This document shows, in pieces, positions 48,983 to 61,299 of a stretch of DNA of 64,000 bases (position 1 is the stretch's first letter; every line of letters begins with the position of its first letter). The stretch is from assembly GCA_035772735.1 (NCBI GenBank), contig JASDFA010000002.1, positions 9,424,001 to 9,488,000 on the forward strand, given 5' to 3'. The position numbers and the translations under genes are program-made. The notes under the pieces were generated by a model. It was not told the origin of the DNA. It did no database searches and worked only from the letters and a program-made list of their open reading frames with translations. This DNA comes from Datura wrightii (taxonomy: Eukaryota > Streptophyta > Magnoliopsida > Solanales > Solanaceae).

Positions 48983-49599
48983 GGGGCCGTTTCGTTAGGG
49001 GATTAGACTCAAGTTAAAACATGAAAATTTTGCTTATTCATGTATTAGTTTTATATATTATTTGATTTTTAAATAGGATAAAAGTTATTCATGTGTTAAT
49101 TTTATACGATGTTTGGTTGGTAGGTTCGAAATATTGTATAAAAGTTATTCATGTATTAAGTTTATACAATGTTTGGTTGTGTTTTAGTAATTCTACATAA
49201 TTATTCACATAACTTATGAGCAAATCTATGTATAATTTTATGCAGGGTAGAAGGTGGAATAAGTTACGTGTTAATTATACATAGATTAAAATAATAAAAT
49301 TACACATTTGCCCCTATCAATTTACTTTTAAAATCTTTTTAAATTCGCTGCTTTTTTTAAAATTATCGCTTTTTTTAAAAATTATCACTTTTTTCTGTAT
49401 ACATTTACCCAGAATTAATTATCACTTTTTTTTTGGTAATATGAATATTTTATTTGGTGTATCACTTTTCTTTTAAATTCGGTGTATATTTTTTGTTATT
49501 CAATGTACATTTACACCTCCACTTTCTTCTATTTTATTTTTTTTAAAATATTTAATTATACAATAGAATTTTATATTATTTGTTTACTTATTTATTTGT

Positions 49600-49668
<69 letters not shown>

Positions 49669-49856
49669 AATTAAATATTCAATAATCAATAATTCTTGTA
49701 TTGTAATCTCTACATAACTAAACCTACATAATTAACACATGAATAACTAAAAACCTACATAACTAATCACTGCATAAATTAATACATAGATTCCTTTATA
49801 ACTAATTCATGTATTACTAATACCTGCATAATTCTAACCCATAACCAAATGGCCCC
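48983..49856. mobile_element. non-autonomous TIR DNA transposon (MITE-like)
   Basis: Ends GGGGCCGTTTCGTTAGGGG (48983-49001) and, reversed, GGGGCCATTTGGTTATGGG (49838-49856): 19-bp terminal inverted repeats with 4 mismatches. The interior is AT-rich with direct repeats of AAAAGTTATTCATGTATTAA-like words and an (AT)n tract at 49606-49663. No transposase. A target duplication was not recognised, so the superfamily (hAT or PIF/Harbinger type) is open. Confidence 0.65.
49606..49663. repeat. (AT)n microsatellite
   Basis: About 29 AT units inside the TIR element. Confidence 0.95.
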
Positions 49857-50550
49857 AAAGTGTATGTTATTTGTAGTTGTACTAAATTTATATGAATATT
49901 GTATTAGAGTTGTAAATAAGTTGCATATTATATATTGATCACACATTCTATTTTTCTTGTATATTGTAATGGTCAGAGTTGTAAATAAGTTGCGATCTTT
50001 ATTTTGATAAGTCTAAAAATCTATTTCATGTAAAAATAACTTATCTTTAAGTCCTTAAATTATTCAACATCATTTAATTTAATTATCGTCAAGATATATT
50101 GGTAAATGATAGTTCTTTTTAAGTTTTATACCCAAGAAGTCATTGCAATTTTTTTTTAAGTTTCTTGAAAATGACTTGGATGATTCATGCAACTTTTCTG
50201 TTAAAACAATAAATATAACTCGATTACATATTATAGTTTGTGTGCGCTACATTCTAAACATTGATGAACATTAAAAAAATAGACAAAATCTGAACCGATG
50301 AAAAACTGACTTAATTATTTATTTTGATTCCAATATTTTAAAATAATTTGACTTATGTTTAGGGAGAACAACTCAAGCTCAATCATGAATATCCTACATG
50401 TTGGAAAATCAAAGACATAACATATGTAGATTTATGAAAATCTACTTCAAGTTCTGTATTCAATAATTATCCAACTCTTTCTATCATCTTCACTATTTCT
50501 AAGTTCGTTTATTCTATATATGCCTGTCACTTAACAGAATAAAACTCAAA
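49857..50550. other. AT-rich spacer
   Basis: No gene, RNA or transposon ends recognised. Confidence 0.5.
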
Positions 50551-50558
50551 ATATTATA

Positions 50559-51242
50559 TTGTGTCGAACTAAGTTAAATGTGAAGTTTTGATGATTAACA
50601 AATAATACAAGAATCAGTTTCGAAAGAGGTCTCAAATAAGGACTAGTAGTATTTGTTATAGACAAACAACTATAGAAGAATTAGTTCCTTAACATATCTA
50701 CGGAAAAGACTGGATTTCAAAAATATTTGCATAAAGTGAAGGACCAGGTGCTTTGCGGTACACTAAAAAGGCATGTTGATCAACTCATCTAAAATAGATC
50801 CAAGTAAAAAGAAGGATTCTTTGAGGAATTGAGATTACAATTATTCAGATGATTCAAGAAATACAAGATTCAAACATGAATATTTTCAAAATTACAAACA
50901 TGGAAAGAGCTTCAAAAATAGGAAAAATTACGTGGAAGCTAATTCACAAAGAAAATCAAGTTTGACTTGGATTGGGTTCTTTGACTCTTGAACCACTTCT
51001 TGTTTGGATTTGGAGAAGGATAAAATGACCATTACAACTCCTATATAAAGCACCCCGATTAATGCTATTGTTAGAATACTATTTGACATAAATTAAGTTT
51101 TCTTCTTAGTAAATAACGGTCATTGTGAAAAGTGTTGTGAGATAGTCTACTGGCAAAGAAGAAGAACTTTTTCCTAAGAAGATTATTGCTTACAGTCCTT
51201 GAGTTGTTTAATTTTTGTTCATGAATTGTAACCCTTTACTAT
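50559..51242. repeat. SIRE-like Copia LTR fragment
   Basis: The segment begins near TGTGTCGAACTAAG and carries AAGTTTTGATGATTAACAAA, a phrase typical of SIRE/Maximus Copia LTRs, and a terminal part GAGTTGTTTAATTTTTGTTC. It is cut at 51243 by an Athila-like LTR. Family from memory; ends not confirmed. Confidence 0.4.
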
Positions 51243-52826
51243 TGCGCCCCAGTGCACGCGCAAGCGTACGTGATCGTACAAGTAATATAGTGACTCTTGA
51301 AGAGCCAGATGTCGAACCCACAAGGACTGGACTATTTCAGCGAAATTCAAGTTCAAGTGCTAAATTAATTTTCACAAGTGCTGATTTTAAATATTTCGAT
51401 TGTTTTATCTAAATCTATGAGTGATCACAATTAATTCGGAAATACAGTAATGAGAAGAATATAAAGTTACGACCTGATAATTAGGCAATGCTACAATTCA
51501 CGATGGTTCAAGCATATAAAATTCAATTGTCGTCTCACAGAGTTAATATGCAATGTTCATGGTCTTCAAGTCTCTAAACACAACAAACTAATCTCACACC
51601 TACATCATTGAGCGGGGATGTGATGTCCTAATTCATGACCAATTAACAATATGGATGTCATTTACGGGGTTTATGGCCTTGATTATGGACTTTCGTACCT
51701 CTAATCATTTAACCTAGAATTAACTTCACAACTACGTCTGAGAATGGTGATGTGACAATTTAATCCTAAGTGTCTAGCTACCTTCTTGTTTAATTAACCA
51801 AGCAAAGCAAATTAGGTATAATTACTATCCTAACCGCGAATTCTATCTTGAAGACAAGAACTTGCTCCCTACATTCTTGCGTTCTAACCTAGGGTTACTC
51901 GTTTGAGCTTTTGTCTAAGCTTAACAAATTCATTTCAATGTGATCAAGCATTAAAACAACAATTAATAAGAACGCAAGCTAAAACAACAAAGAAACTTGA
52001 ACCAAAGATGAAATTATGCAAATACATTCATATCATGTGGCCTCAATCCTAGAAGAAGGGTTTTAGCCACTCATGTTCATACAAACACTCAAAAACATAT
52101 TTGAAGTGAAGTACTTGCAAGAATGATTAAAAGAGAATGAAAGAATTCGAACCCTAGGTGAAGTTCTTCATTTCTCCCTTCCCTCCTGTCTGCTTCTCCA
52201 AAAATATTTCGTGATAATGAAATTAAAAGCTAAGGGTTCAATTTATATTAAATAAAATAAATGCAAAAAATTGATCGAGCATGATCTACCTCCGCGTCAC
52301 GCTGCCCATTGCGGCATATTGCCTCTGTGACACGGAGGTATCGCACAAGCATAGTGGAATTGTCCTTAGCGTTGGCATGGGCGAAAGCATTCGGCTGCGG
52401 CACGGGGCCTGTCGCGCCTTGCGCCTGGTGTGGCACGCTACTTGTTGCGCCTTGAGCCTGGCGTGACACGAACACAACATGCAGCTTCACTGCTTTGCCT
52501 GTCCTCGCACGCACACGCACGGGCATGACACGACGCCTGTCGCACTGGTCAGCCAGCGTGGCACGCTGGGCTGTGCGCCAGGCTGTTCTTCATGCCATTT
52601 TGTGCAATTGTCATCCCAAGTCAATCCAAAGTTCCTCCTTGCTTGTGCATTGTCATATTCAGCCTCTTCTGAGCATAATTCACCTACAAACATGGGCTAA
52701 TCACTTTGGTTAGTTTATGCACATAAATATACAAAATCACATGATAATGTAATTAATTAAATTGACAAACATGACTAAAACTAAGTAATAAAATAGCACT
52801 TGGGCACGCAAATATGTCCAAGATCA
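51243..52826 (-). repeat. Athila-like LTR (element E, 3' LTR)
   Basis: 1,584 bp from TGCGCCCCAGTG to GTCCAAGATCA. Read on the minus strand it starts TGATCTTGGAC like the solo LTR at 13053. A polypurine tract AAGTGTGGGGTAG follows on the right (52827-52840), which makes it the 3' LTR of a minus-strand element. A CG-rich module (52283-52580) precedes a TATA-like TAATATAAAT (52241-52250). Short ORFs on both strands in 52248-52713 are products of this CG-rich module. Confidence 0.72.
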
Positions 52827-54497
52827 CTACCCCACACTTAAAGCCTTGTTCGTCCTCGTATAACTCCATTACATCTCATTCAACCGAAGGATTCAAATAT
52901 GACCTATTGAAACAAGACAATTCAAGCTAAGCCTACTAAGATTGTTTCATATAGCTAGTTTAAAATAGAGCATGTAATATATAACCACTAAAATCATGTA
53001 CAACTAAGTTAAGACTTCCTAACCTCAAAAATCGACTCTCAAACTCAGTAAACTCATGCAAATTAACCAATTAAGAAGTCCGACATGAATTTCATCCTTT
53101 CTCAAACATGTTCCCTCACAACAATAGAGATACCTATATTCCTCTTAATTTTTCATATTACATAAGCATGGGTATATAAATAGGAGTTACTCTTATTCTC
53201 ACAAATAATTCACATGCAACAGGTAATGACCCATAAGCTTGCCTTTAGTGTTTTACTCCATTAATTTAGGGACGTCTGAAAATAAGATCAAGTAGGACTT
53301 ATCGGTTTGTAATGCAAGCTGAGAGACGGGTAAGTACTGTTCTGGTCAGTAATAGTAACTATCTTCCCTAAGCGCTTTTAATACATCACACTTTCATTGA
53401 GTACATCTCTTCTTCTAATTTACCTTTTTCTCTTTCCAACTCATCAATTTCCTCTTTCACTTCCCAATTTCTTTAAGCTCACTTAGGTTATTAGTAAGGA
53501 GTACTTAAGCAACTTTTTCATTCTTTTGTTCTCTTACTCCTACCAATACCTATGCATTTTCAAACAAATGCACCTATAGTCTTTTATTCAACTCCCACAA
53601 CCACTATTTTCCTTCTTTTTCAAGATTCTTATTCCTTTACTCTTTTGCATTTTCACTTAAACGCTTAGGAGTTTTGGATCAAGTTCAAAGCTATTGAAAG
53701 AAAAGGATTCAACTTTTAATATGGTTAATCAAAGAATAGGCTAAAGGCTCAATGAGGTTAACTAGGATTATGAATTAAGGTAGGTAAAGGATGAAAATTA
53801 GGCTCATTCAAAAAAAATCCTAAATCATCTCCTGCAATCAACATTCCTCATTTTGTTTTGTATGCACACCAGGCAAGTTCTAGACACTACACAATAGCAT
53901 GGAATTTTCAAGACCTTACACTCAGTGCACATGCTCAATTACAGACAGATTTAGTAGACTCTTAACTCAGCTAATCACAAAAATTCAGAATTAAACTTTA
54001 CGTATGCAAAGTCATACTCGAGAGCTTAGGTGTCTCAAAAAAAATTATACAACTGCTAAACATGCTTTGCAATTAAAACCACTTGTATCTCACAATCATG
54101 TGCAGCACTTAACAAAAACATCAAGCTATCCATCAGCTAAGGGTTCAAACACAACGCCTAGTGATTCATTTTTTTTCAAGACGGTCGTCATCCATCCATC
54201 ATTGGAAAAAGTCCCAAATTATGACTAAAACAACTATTTACAGACAAATAAAAATTTTATTTTACTCGATTCAAAGTGCCCCCTTCAGAAAAGAACCGAA
54301 AAGAAAAACCAAAGGGTGGATGAACTGTGCTCAACTCAGCATTCAAATCAAACCAATTTTAGTCCAAGCACCAAATTCACCCAACATTACTTAGCAAAAA
54401 ATTTTGAAATTTCCCTCACCCCACACTTAAAATATGTTATGTCCCCAAAGCATCATTTACATCAAAACAAAGGTGACAGATACTTCCTGAGGCCTCG
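52827..54497 (-). mobile_element. internal 3' untranslated part of element E
   Basis: Non-coding internal sequence from the polypurine tract of element E to the point where element C begins (54498). A second tract, CTCACCCCACACTT (54416-54429), resembles another polypurine tract. No protein domain seen; small plus-strand ORFs near 54004-54534 have no support. Confidence 0.55.
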
Positions 54498-56106
54498 TGA
54501 TGTCGCCCAAATTAACCTCATAAATGAGATATAACGCGGTCGATGTCAAATATAGAACCCAACAAAGATTGGGGTCGATCCCACAGGGAATAAAGAAAGA
54601 ACTTGAGTTAATGTGATTAGCTATTACTATCGACTTACTTATTTCCTGGGGAGAAAGAATTGGAAAAAAAAATAATAAACAAGAGTAAAGACTAGTAGAT
54701 GTTTAAATCAATTTCGGTTGTATTCAATCAACAGGTTACTAGGATTGTGTTCCCCATGACTTCATAACCACAAGGCTTTTACACTAGTGATCTATTCTGG
54801 TGTTTAGCATGCAATATTGGTAAGTTAAGTTCACCTAAATGGTTGGTCCCCTATTTAGATGATTATCACCATGAAACTTGGTCCGTATACATGTGTATGC
54901 TTAATTAAGCCTTACCCTTAATATCGGATTAGCTATTCCCAGACAAGTTCAAGCTATTAGATGAGGGTTGATAGCCTCAAATCTCCATTGTTAATCCCTT
55001 TTTCCATTCACCACCCCCTTGATTCGGTAAGTAATAATAAGACAAAATCCAACATTTGCAACCGTTAAGAAATAATTAAAATGAAGGGAAAAATAATACA
55101 TGCATTAAACCCCGCTCAAGAATCACTAAGTGTTTTACTTATATATGTTAATTCATCATGGTTCCCACGACCCTAGTTATGAGTTTAGCTACTCATATTT
55201 AGATAATCACAATCACAAAATATAGAAGAAATCATAATTATAACTTACCAAAAATTCGTAGAAAAAAATCACATGAATTGCATAAAAACTCCAATACCGA
55301 TAAACAAAACTCCAATGTTGTTTAATTCTCAAAATCAAGAACAAAATTACAAACTTTGTTTCTTGAACTAAGAAGGATCGTTAACAACACTAAAATTTGC
55401 ATGAAAGTTGGTAAAATAAATTGTACTCAAAAAATAAACCTAAATATTGTATTTATAGTCCCAAACAAATCTTTTCCTAACTAAAAACAGACTCCAGGTT
55501 AGTAGGGGTAACGGGCCAAGTAACGACTCATTGGGTCTCCCAACTAGTCATGGCCAGTGAATTTGACTCGTTCTCAGCATCTTGTCCAGTCCTATTGACG
55601 GTTCACCTAACAAATCATTAGGCCTGGGCATGAGTCGTTTGGTCCCTCGTGGCCATGGCTCACCAATTCCTCCAGTGCACTTGACGGATGCCCACAGTAC
55701 CTGACAACGAGTCGTCACTTTACCTGACGACTCGTTATGTCTCTCTTCGTCTTCACTAGGCATTCTTCATAATTTTCCCTCTCAGTCTCCAAGACTGTCT
55801 TAACGTCTCATTACCAGATGTAATGAGTCGTGCCTTCAACTCTTGAGGTACACTGGATCTTCTTTATAAAATTTCTGATCTTCTGCACGACTCCAGGAAC
55901 GAGTGGTGCATTGGGACAACGACTTGTGACTTGGGTAGCAACCTGCATTTTTGTCCATTATTGTTTTACTTTGCCCATTTCCTATTCCGAACCTGTTTTC
56001 CTACAACACTTAACACAAACACATCATATCTACAAAACCATACTCGAAATGTGCATATTTTCTTGGTTTTAAGCGTCGAAAGTGCCATAAAATCACGGTC
56101 ACATCA
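54498..56106 (-). repeat. 3' LTR of element C
   Basis: 1,609 bp, TGATGTCGCCC...GGTCACATCA, followed on the right by a purine-rich AGTAGAGGGTGT (minus strand, 56107-56118) as polypurine tract. On the element strand a TATA box TATAAATAC (55450-55458) lies just downstream of a 55500-55930 module rich in ACGAGTCGT / ACGACTCGT words. Its last 220 bp match 63538-63759. Confidence 0.8.
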
Positions 56107-57800
56107 ACACCCTCTACTTAGAACTTTTTCATGTCCTCAAGCAAAAATACAATAAAATAAAATTAACACGATGCTTCAATCAAAAGAACTTTAGGAAACT
56201 TACGACAATCACAATCTTCATCTAATCAAATTTTCTAACCCCTTCTTTATCATACAAAATTAAATCATAATGCATATGTAAAATTTTCAACTATGACACA
56301 GAGGAATCGAAACATGGCAAAATACTGTCACTTGCAAACATGTACATAAATCTATAACACTGACCAAGACAGTTTGCAAACGATTTTGTTGACCAAATGC
56401 TCTCACCACAAAGAAGTCCCACACTCACACATATGTATATGACCATATCAATGTACTTCTCTTGGGACTAGGTAAGATAACACTCGCTATCTCAAAGAAA
56501 TTCTAACTGTATGTATGCAATATCATAAGCTTGCCTTTACTTTCAATACCTCGATTTTTAGACATGTAACCAGGATCAATATAGGGATTTTTAAGCTTGT
56601 AACACAGGCTCGGGTTCGGGTATGATACATATGGGACTAGTATCTTAACCCTCTTTGGCACTACACACTTTGACTTCACTTTTACCCTTCTTTTCATATT
56701 TTCTCCCTTTTTCCTTTGCTTTCTTCTTCTTCTTTTACTTTCCTTTGCAACTACGAGTGAGGTGTTCCTTCTTTCAAGTATTCATTACTTTTCTTTTTGC
56801 TTCTTTTTCTCTTTAACAATTTTTTTTCTTTTCTTTCATTACGCTCACAGCATCGACTCTTTTATTTTTATTACTCAATTTCATTCCACCCTACTCTTCT
56901 TAATAACCCCTATGATAGCTACCCTCAACTTAAGCGATTTGCCTGAGTTGAGGTTCATAGTGTCTAAGGAGGGACCAGGGCCAAAACAAGTTCATTTTAA
57001 TCAAAGTAGGAAGGTGAATTGGTGTTAACAAAAAGAAAGGTCAATTTAAGCTCAAAAATTTGAATCAAGGGATATTTTATTTTCATTTGGTAGGTCTTTT
57101 AAGGCTAAAGTGGACTCATTCATCAAAAATGTCCTATGATCCTTTCCTAGTTTCCCATCCTCTACCTTGGTATGACTGACCAGGCAAGTTCTAGATTGAC
57201 ACACACAGTAGAATTTAACTATTAAGTCTCACTCACACATTGCACAGGCCAACATCATCAGTTCTACTAATGCTAGCTCAGGTACAGCCATACAATGATA
57301 AATATGTTCACAATTTTAATGCCATGCAAAGATTTACAAAGGTCATACTTGTCGATTTTAACACACATTTTGCAAAAATTTAGGAGGGGTATCACATTAT
57401 CAGTTCAACTAAATTCAAGAATTTATGCTCTTGACTGTATTAAGTTCACCTAATTTTCTTCTGAGTGACAACAAACAAACACAAAAACATAAAAACCTAA
57501 ACGTGTCGGTTCTACTATATAAGGAACACCCGAGGGAAAAGATATCCGGTAAGAAAAACCCTCGAGTTATATTCAGCAAAGATACACAATTATCCTTCCC
57601 CACCCCCATCAATAAAAGCATGTGTTGTCCTCGACGCATACATATAAAAACAAAACTATGGAAATAGGGAACATACCTATGCGACCTAGGCGTCTGCGAC
57701 CTGGTCAGTGGAGGGTACAGATACTCCTCCAGTGTCATCTCCTGTACCACCGGCTTGACCCGGTGCGTTTTCAAAACCTATTGAGCTCGTACTTTCTCCA
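56107..57800 (-). other. 3' untranslated spacer of element C
   Basis: Between polypurine tract and env-position ORF. Includes T/C-rich low-complexity sequence (56690-56850). ORFs of 60-120 codons here on either strand show no recognisable domain. Confidence 0.5.
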
Positions 57801-58057
57801 TGAGCTCTCGCTACCTCAACTGCGGCCCTCTGTCAAGTCTCCTCTCTGGATAACTACAACGCTGTCTCCATCTCTCTCAGCTCTCGCTTCTGCTCATGGA
57901 GTAGACAATCATCCTCATCAAAACTTGTCTCCTCACGAGGCCTCTTGCCCTTATCCTACGCCACTGGCTCCTCAGTGATAAAATCAAATATTGGCGGCAG
58001 CTCTTCCTCGCTCTCGTCATCAATCACTGGAAGCATGGGTTGAGAGATCATAACTAC

Positions 58058-59879
58058 CTATCGTGAGGACAACTTCCGCACCTCTGCTCGGAGTGCTGCA
58101 ACCTCCGCATACCACCTTGCCAGCTCAGGCGCTTGTAACTGTGCAAGGCGCTCATCCATGCGCCTATCAAAGGCATCTAATCGGCCATGCACTGAGCTAG
58201 AGAGTGCTTCCAACTCCTTTGTAACCCACAACTTAACTTGCTCCATTAGTACCTTAACTTGAAGAGCCATGTGTGCTTACTATTTTTCGACTTTCGCTAG
58301 CTGCCTAGCCATGTCGTTTAGGAATTCTTGGGAAATAGTGACTAGACCATCTGAAAGAGCACGTGAGGGTGAAACAGGTGGTTAAGGTGCTGCTGTAGAG
58401 GATGAGGACTCTGGAGCCTCAGCAGGTGCGGGAATATCGGCTGCATCTGTAGCCTCAGGCTGGCTACTAATCTCTCTGGCCTCTGTGGGCTCTATCGCAA
58501 TCTTAGTAAACAATGCAGCCTTAGTGTGCATGCCGCTACTCAATGCCTCTGCCAATAAAGTCGCTCCAGCGGATACGACAGACTGACTCCTCACTCTCGA
58601 TACTGGGTTTGTTTCGTATCTTATCAACCCGATATTGATGATCTTATGGACCACCATTCGCTGATCAACCGACCACAATTCTAGCACCTTTGACTCCTGA
58701 CAGAGTCTATCAACGAGGCATGGAAAGGGAATGGTAGTGCTGTCTACTATCATCCGCTCTCGAATCTCCTCAGCAATGTATCGCGGGAAGTTTATGGCGT
58801 ACCCCTCCATGATGCTACCTACCAGTGCAAATATGTCAGGTGAAAGCACATTGTCATTGCTGGTCGTTACCAGCCTGTGCCGAACCAATGACCACTAAAA
58901 TTTAGCTTGGAAGTTTAATGTGGCCTTTTTTATCTGGGACTCGGTGCCATGCAACCATTCAACCAGTGGACCTCTTATGGCAATGACTCGTGATAGCCAA
59001 GTGTACTGCCTGATTCGTTCTACACTGTTCAGCTTCTTGGTTTTGACTTTCTTGAGCTTGGACAATCTGTGATCGAACTCGGCTGTATTCATCGGGGTAT
59101 GATAGTCTGGACCATAGAGCAGTCTAGAGATGGTCCTCTCAAAGATGTCTACAGGTGTCTCCCAAACCAACACCTGTGTCAAGGAGGGCCTCTTCTTCTA
59201 GTACTGGCCTCCCAAAGCCAGACACTGTAACGTGGCTGCATAGGCGATATAAAACTCTCTAACTAGGCAAGGGCTGTAGCTCCCTGATGGCTCAGTTAAC
59301 CACCCGAACCTGTATCTATCAAACAATGCCTGCAGCTCAGGGAGATCCTTGAGCCCTGTGGTGACCAGTCTGGGCTCCTCGTAGATGCTCCTCTTTGGAT
59401 GGACTTTTTCATTTGGAGTAATGTCCCTGTTGTATATGGCCCGCATACCGCGAAGACACCATCGCGTTACCTATCGTGGTTGATCATTAGATGTATTTGA
59501 AGTCTCTGTCAACTCATCATATGTGCTTCTCTATTAAGCACATTTCTCATCAGCAACTTCTGCATTTGCTGCAGCTGTGGTGCCCTCGGGAGCAATCGAG
59601 ACTGTGGCCCCAGCATTCTCATCTACTCGGCTTGGTGGTCTCTTGCAAGTGGAGTAGGAGCCTCAACCAGGGCTGTCAGATTTGAAGGGCTTTTTGTCCT
59701 AGCCCTGGTGGATCTCCTTTGAAGCTCCTCTTCTGAAACATCGTATTCCTCCTCCGAGCTACTCAACTCTTCGGAGGAGGAGGGCGCATCCCTAAGTCTA
59801 CAATATGATGGATGAATCCTCTCCGACACCTATTTCTTGGCCAAACCCTTCTTTGGTGTACCCTTCGGATCCATTTTGC
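58058..59879 (-). pseudogene. env-position ORF of element C (Transposase_32-like)
   Basis: Starts at ATG 59874 (MDPKGTPKKGLAKK then an in-frame stop), continues VSERIHPSYCRLRDAPSSSE with an acidic/serine stretch (59829-59623), then after a frameshift runs in one frame through 59446-59198, 59182-58895, 58888-58382 and 58270-58058 with single stops between. The middle holds the conserved-looking core (NVLSPDIFALVGSIMEGYAI, IPFPCLVDRLCQESKVLEL), the style annotated as putative plant transposon protein. The last part is a possible coiled coil (VKLWVTKELEALSSSVHGRL). It is 3' of integrase, preceded by a splice acceptor (CATCCCACAG, AG at 59881-59880). Function is unknown; no transmembrane segment or catalytic motif was seen. 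Confidence 0.6.
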
Positions 59880-60406
59880 CTGTGGGATGACAGTTAGTAT
59901 GCAAGGTGAGATGAAATCAAATCAACTTTTAATTGTGTCCCTATAGACAGGACGAGGGACTCAACGAGTCGTTGCCACTAGGCACAACTCGTGAGGTCAC
60001 TCGTTGTTTGCAGGTAATTTTTTTCTTTGTTGGACCAGTGTACTTAACGACTGGTCACAATGAGTCGTTACTTAAGCAACAACTCGTTAGACCAATCATG
60101 AAGTACACTGGTCTGCATCTTCCATTTCTCACTCAGGACGAGCTATACAACGAGTTGTGAGGTGATACCATAACTCATTACATGGCTCGTGCTCAAGAGT
60201 TTACTTCCAGTGATTTAAAATAACTCACACCATGTTTTCCCAATAGCACAACAACCACATTTCCTAGAATATTGATTTAAATAATCATGAGTAACAAAAA
60301 TCAAAGTAACTTAGGTTTTCTGTTGGTATGAATCATAAATCAAACAGTAATTACACTCTAAGAATAGGTCAGGCAATAATTATACACTAAGCATTTAGAT
60401 ACTTAC
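59880..60406 (-). other. putative intron before the element C env-position ORF
   Basis: Donor ACATT|GTAAGTATC (GT at 60406-60405) and acceptor CCCACAG (AG at 59881-59880), 527 nt, five bases upstream of the start codon at 59874, exactly the placement seen in element B. It contains a cluster of ACGAGTCGTT-like words (59940-60170). Confidence 0.4.
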
Positions 60407-61075
60407 AATGTTTAAGGATGAAGATGAAGAGTAAGCTGTGAATGTCGAGCAAATTTTGTGCCATGTGACTGATCATGCCTGTGTGAACTTGAGTGCGATT
60501 ATGAATGATTTCTTGTGAGTGATGTTTTGGGAGAATAAGAGGGAAAATTTTTGTTAAAGGATTTTCGAGTTTCAACTGTGAGGGAATTTAGTGGGAGGAT
60601 TCGAGTGATTTGATTCGTTTAAATCTTGATTTGCCTTATTTAAACGTGGGTTGGGTCAGATGGATATTTTAATTAAAGTAAATCTCGACCCACATAATGG
60701 GTCATTAGCCTAAGCCAAGACTCATTTGGTTGTTCGTTCAATTGACTAGGTTTAGGATCTTACCTAGGACCTAACGACTCGTGGTGCTACCCAACGAGTC
60801 ATGGCATGAGTCGTAGGCCCTGAACTACAGTAGCTTCATGACGAGTAACTTGACGAATTATTGGGTCTCCCAGCGATATTTTAAGTCATTTGTTGTCACC
60901 ATTTTCAGCTTAATTCCATCTTTGATCTAGTAGACTTAACGGAAGACCCCACGATTCGTTGTCACTGGCAATGACTCGTTTGGTCAACCGTTGTCTACTC
61001 TGTTTTATGTGGCAGTGACCACGATCCACTTAACAAGTCGTTAAGTCTGATAATGACTCGTTCTGTGCTTTTTGG
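60407..61075 (-). promoter_or_regulatory. internal promoter-like region of element C
   Basis: On the minus strand, a module at 60660-61070 full of ACGACTCGT / ACGAGTCAT words leads into a TATA-like TTTAAATAAGGC (60633-60644). A leader exon of about 200 nt follows and ends at the donor 60407. The same word type sits upstream of the TATA box in this element's LTR. Confidence 0.4.
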
Positions 61076-61299
61076 CACCAGCAACTTAAGTTCAGGTTTT
61101 TTGTTTCAACTTCAAATTTCCCATCTTAATCACCTGCACACATCAACACACGTGAACACTATATTTTTCTTACAATTACAACTTGGGTTGCCTCCCAAGA
61201 AGCGCCTGATTTAACGTCGCGGCACGACGTGGGTATTTTGACTACTCAAACTTCACCAAAACACCTCCATAGGTTTCCTCCCATGCAGCACCTGATTTA

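Noticed and set aside
52248..52713. Cluster of overlapping ORFs on both strands
   Set aside because: Open frames result from the CG-rich palindromic LTR module, where stop codons are rare in all frames.
57415..57774. 119-codon minus-strand ORF
   Set aside because: In the 3' spacer of element C; a different frame from the env-position ORF and no recognisable motif.
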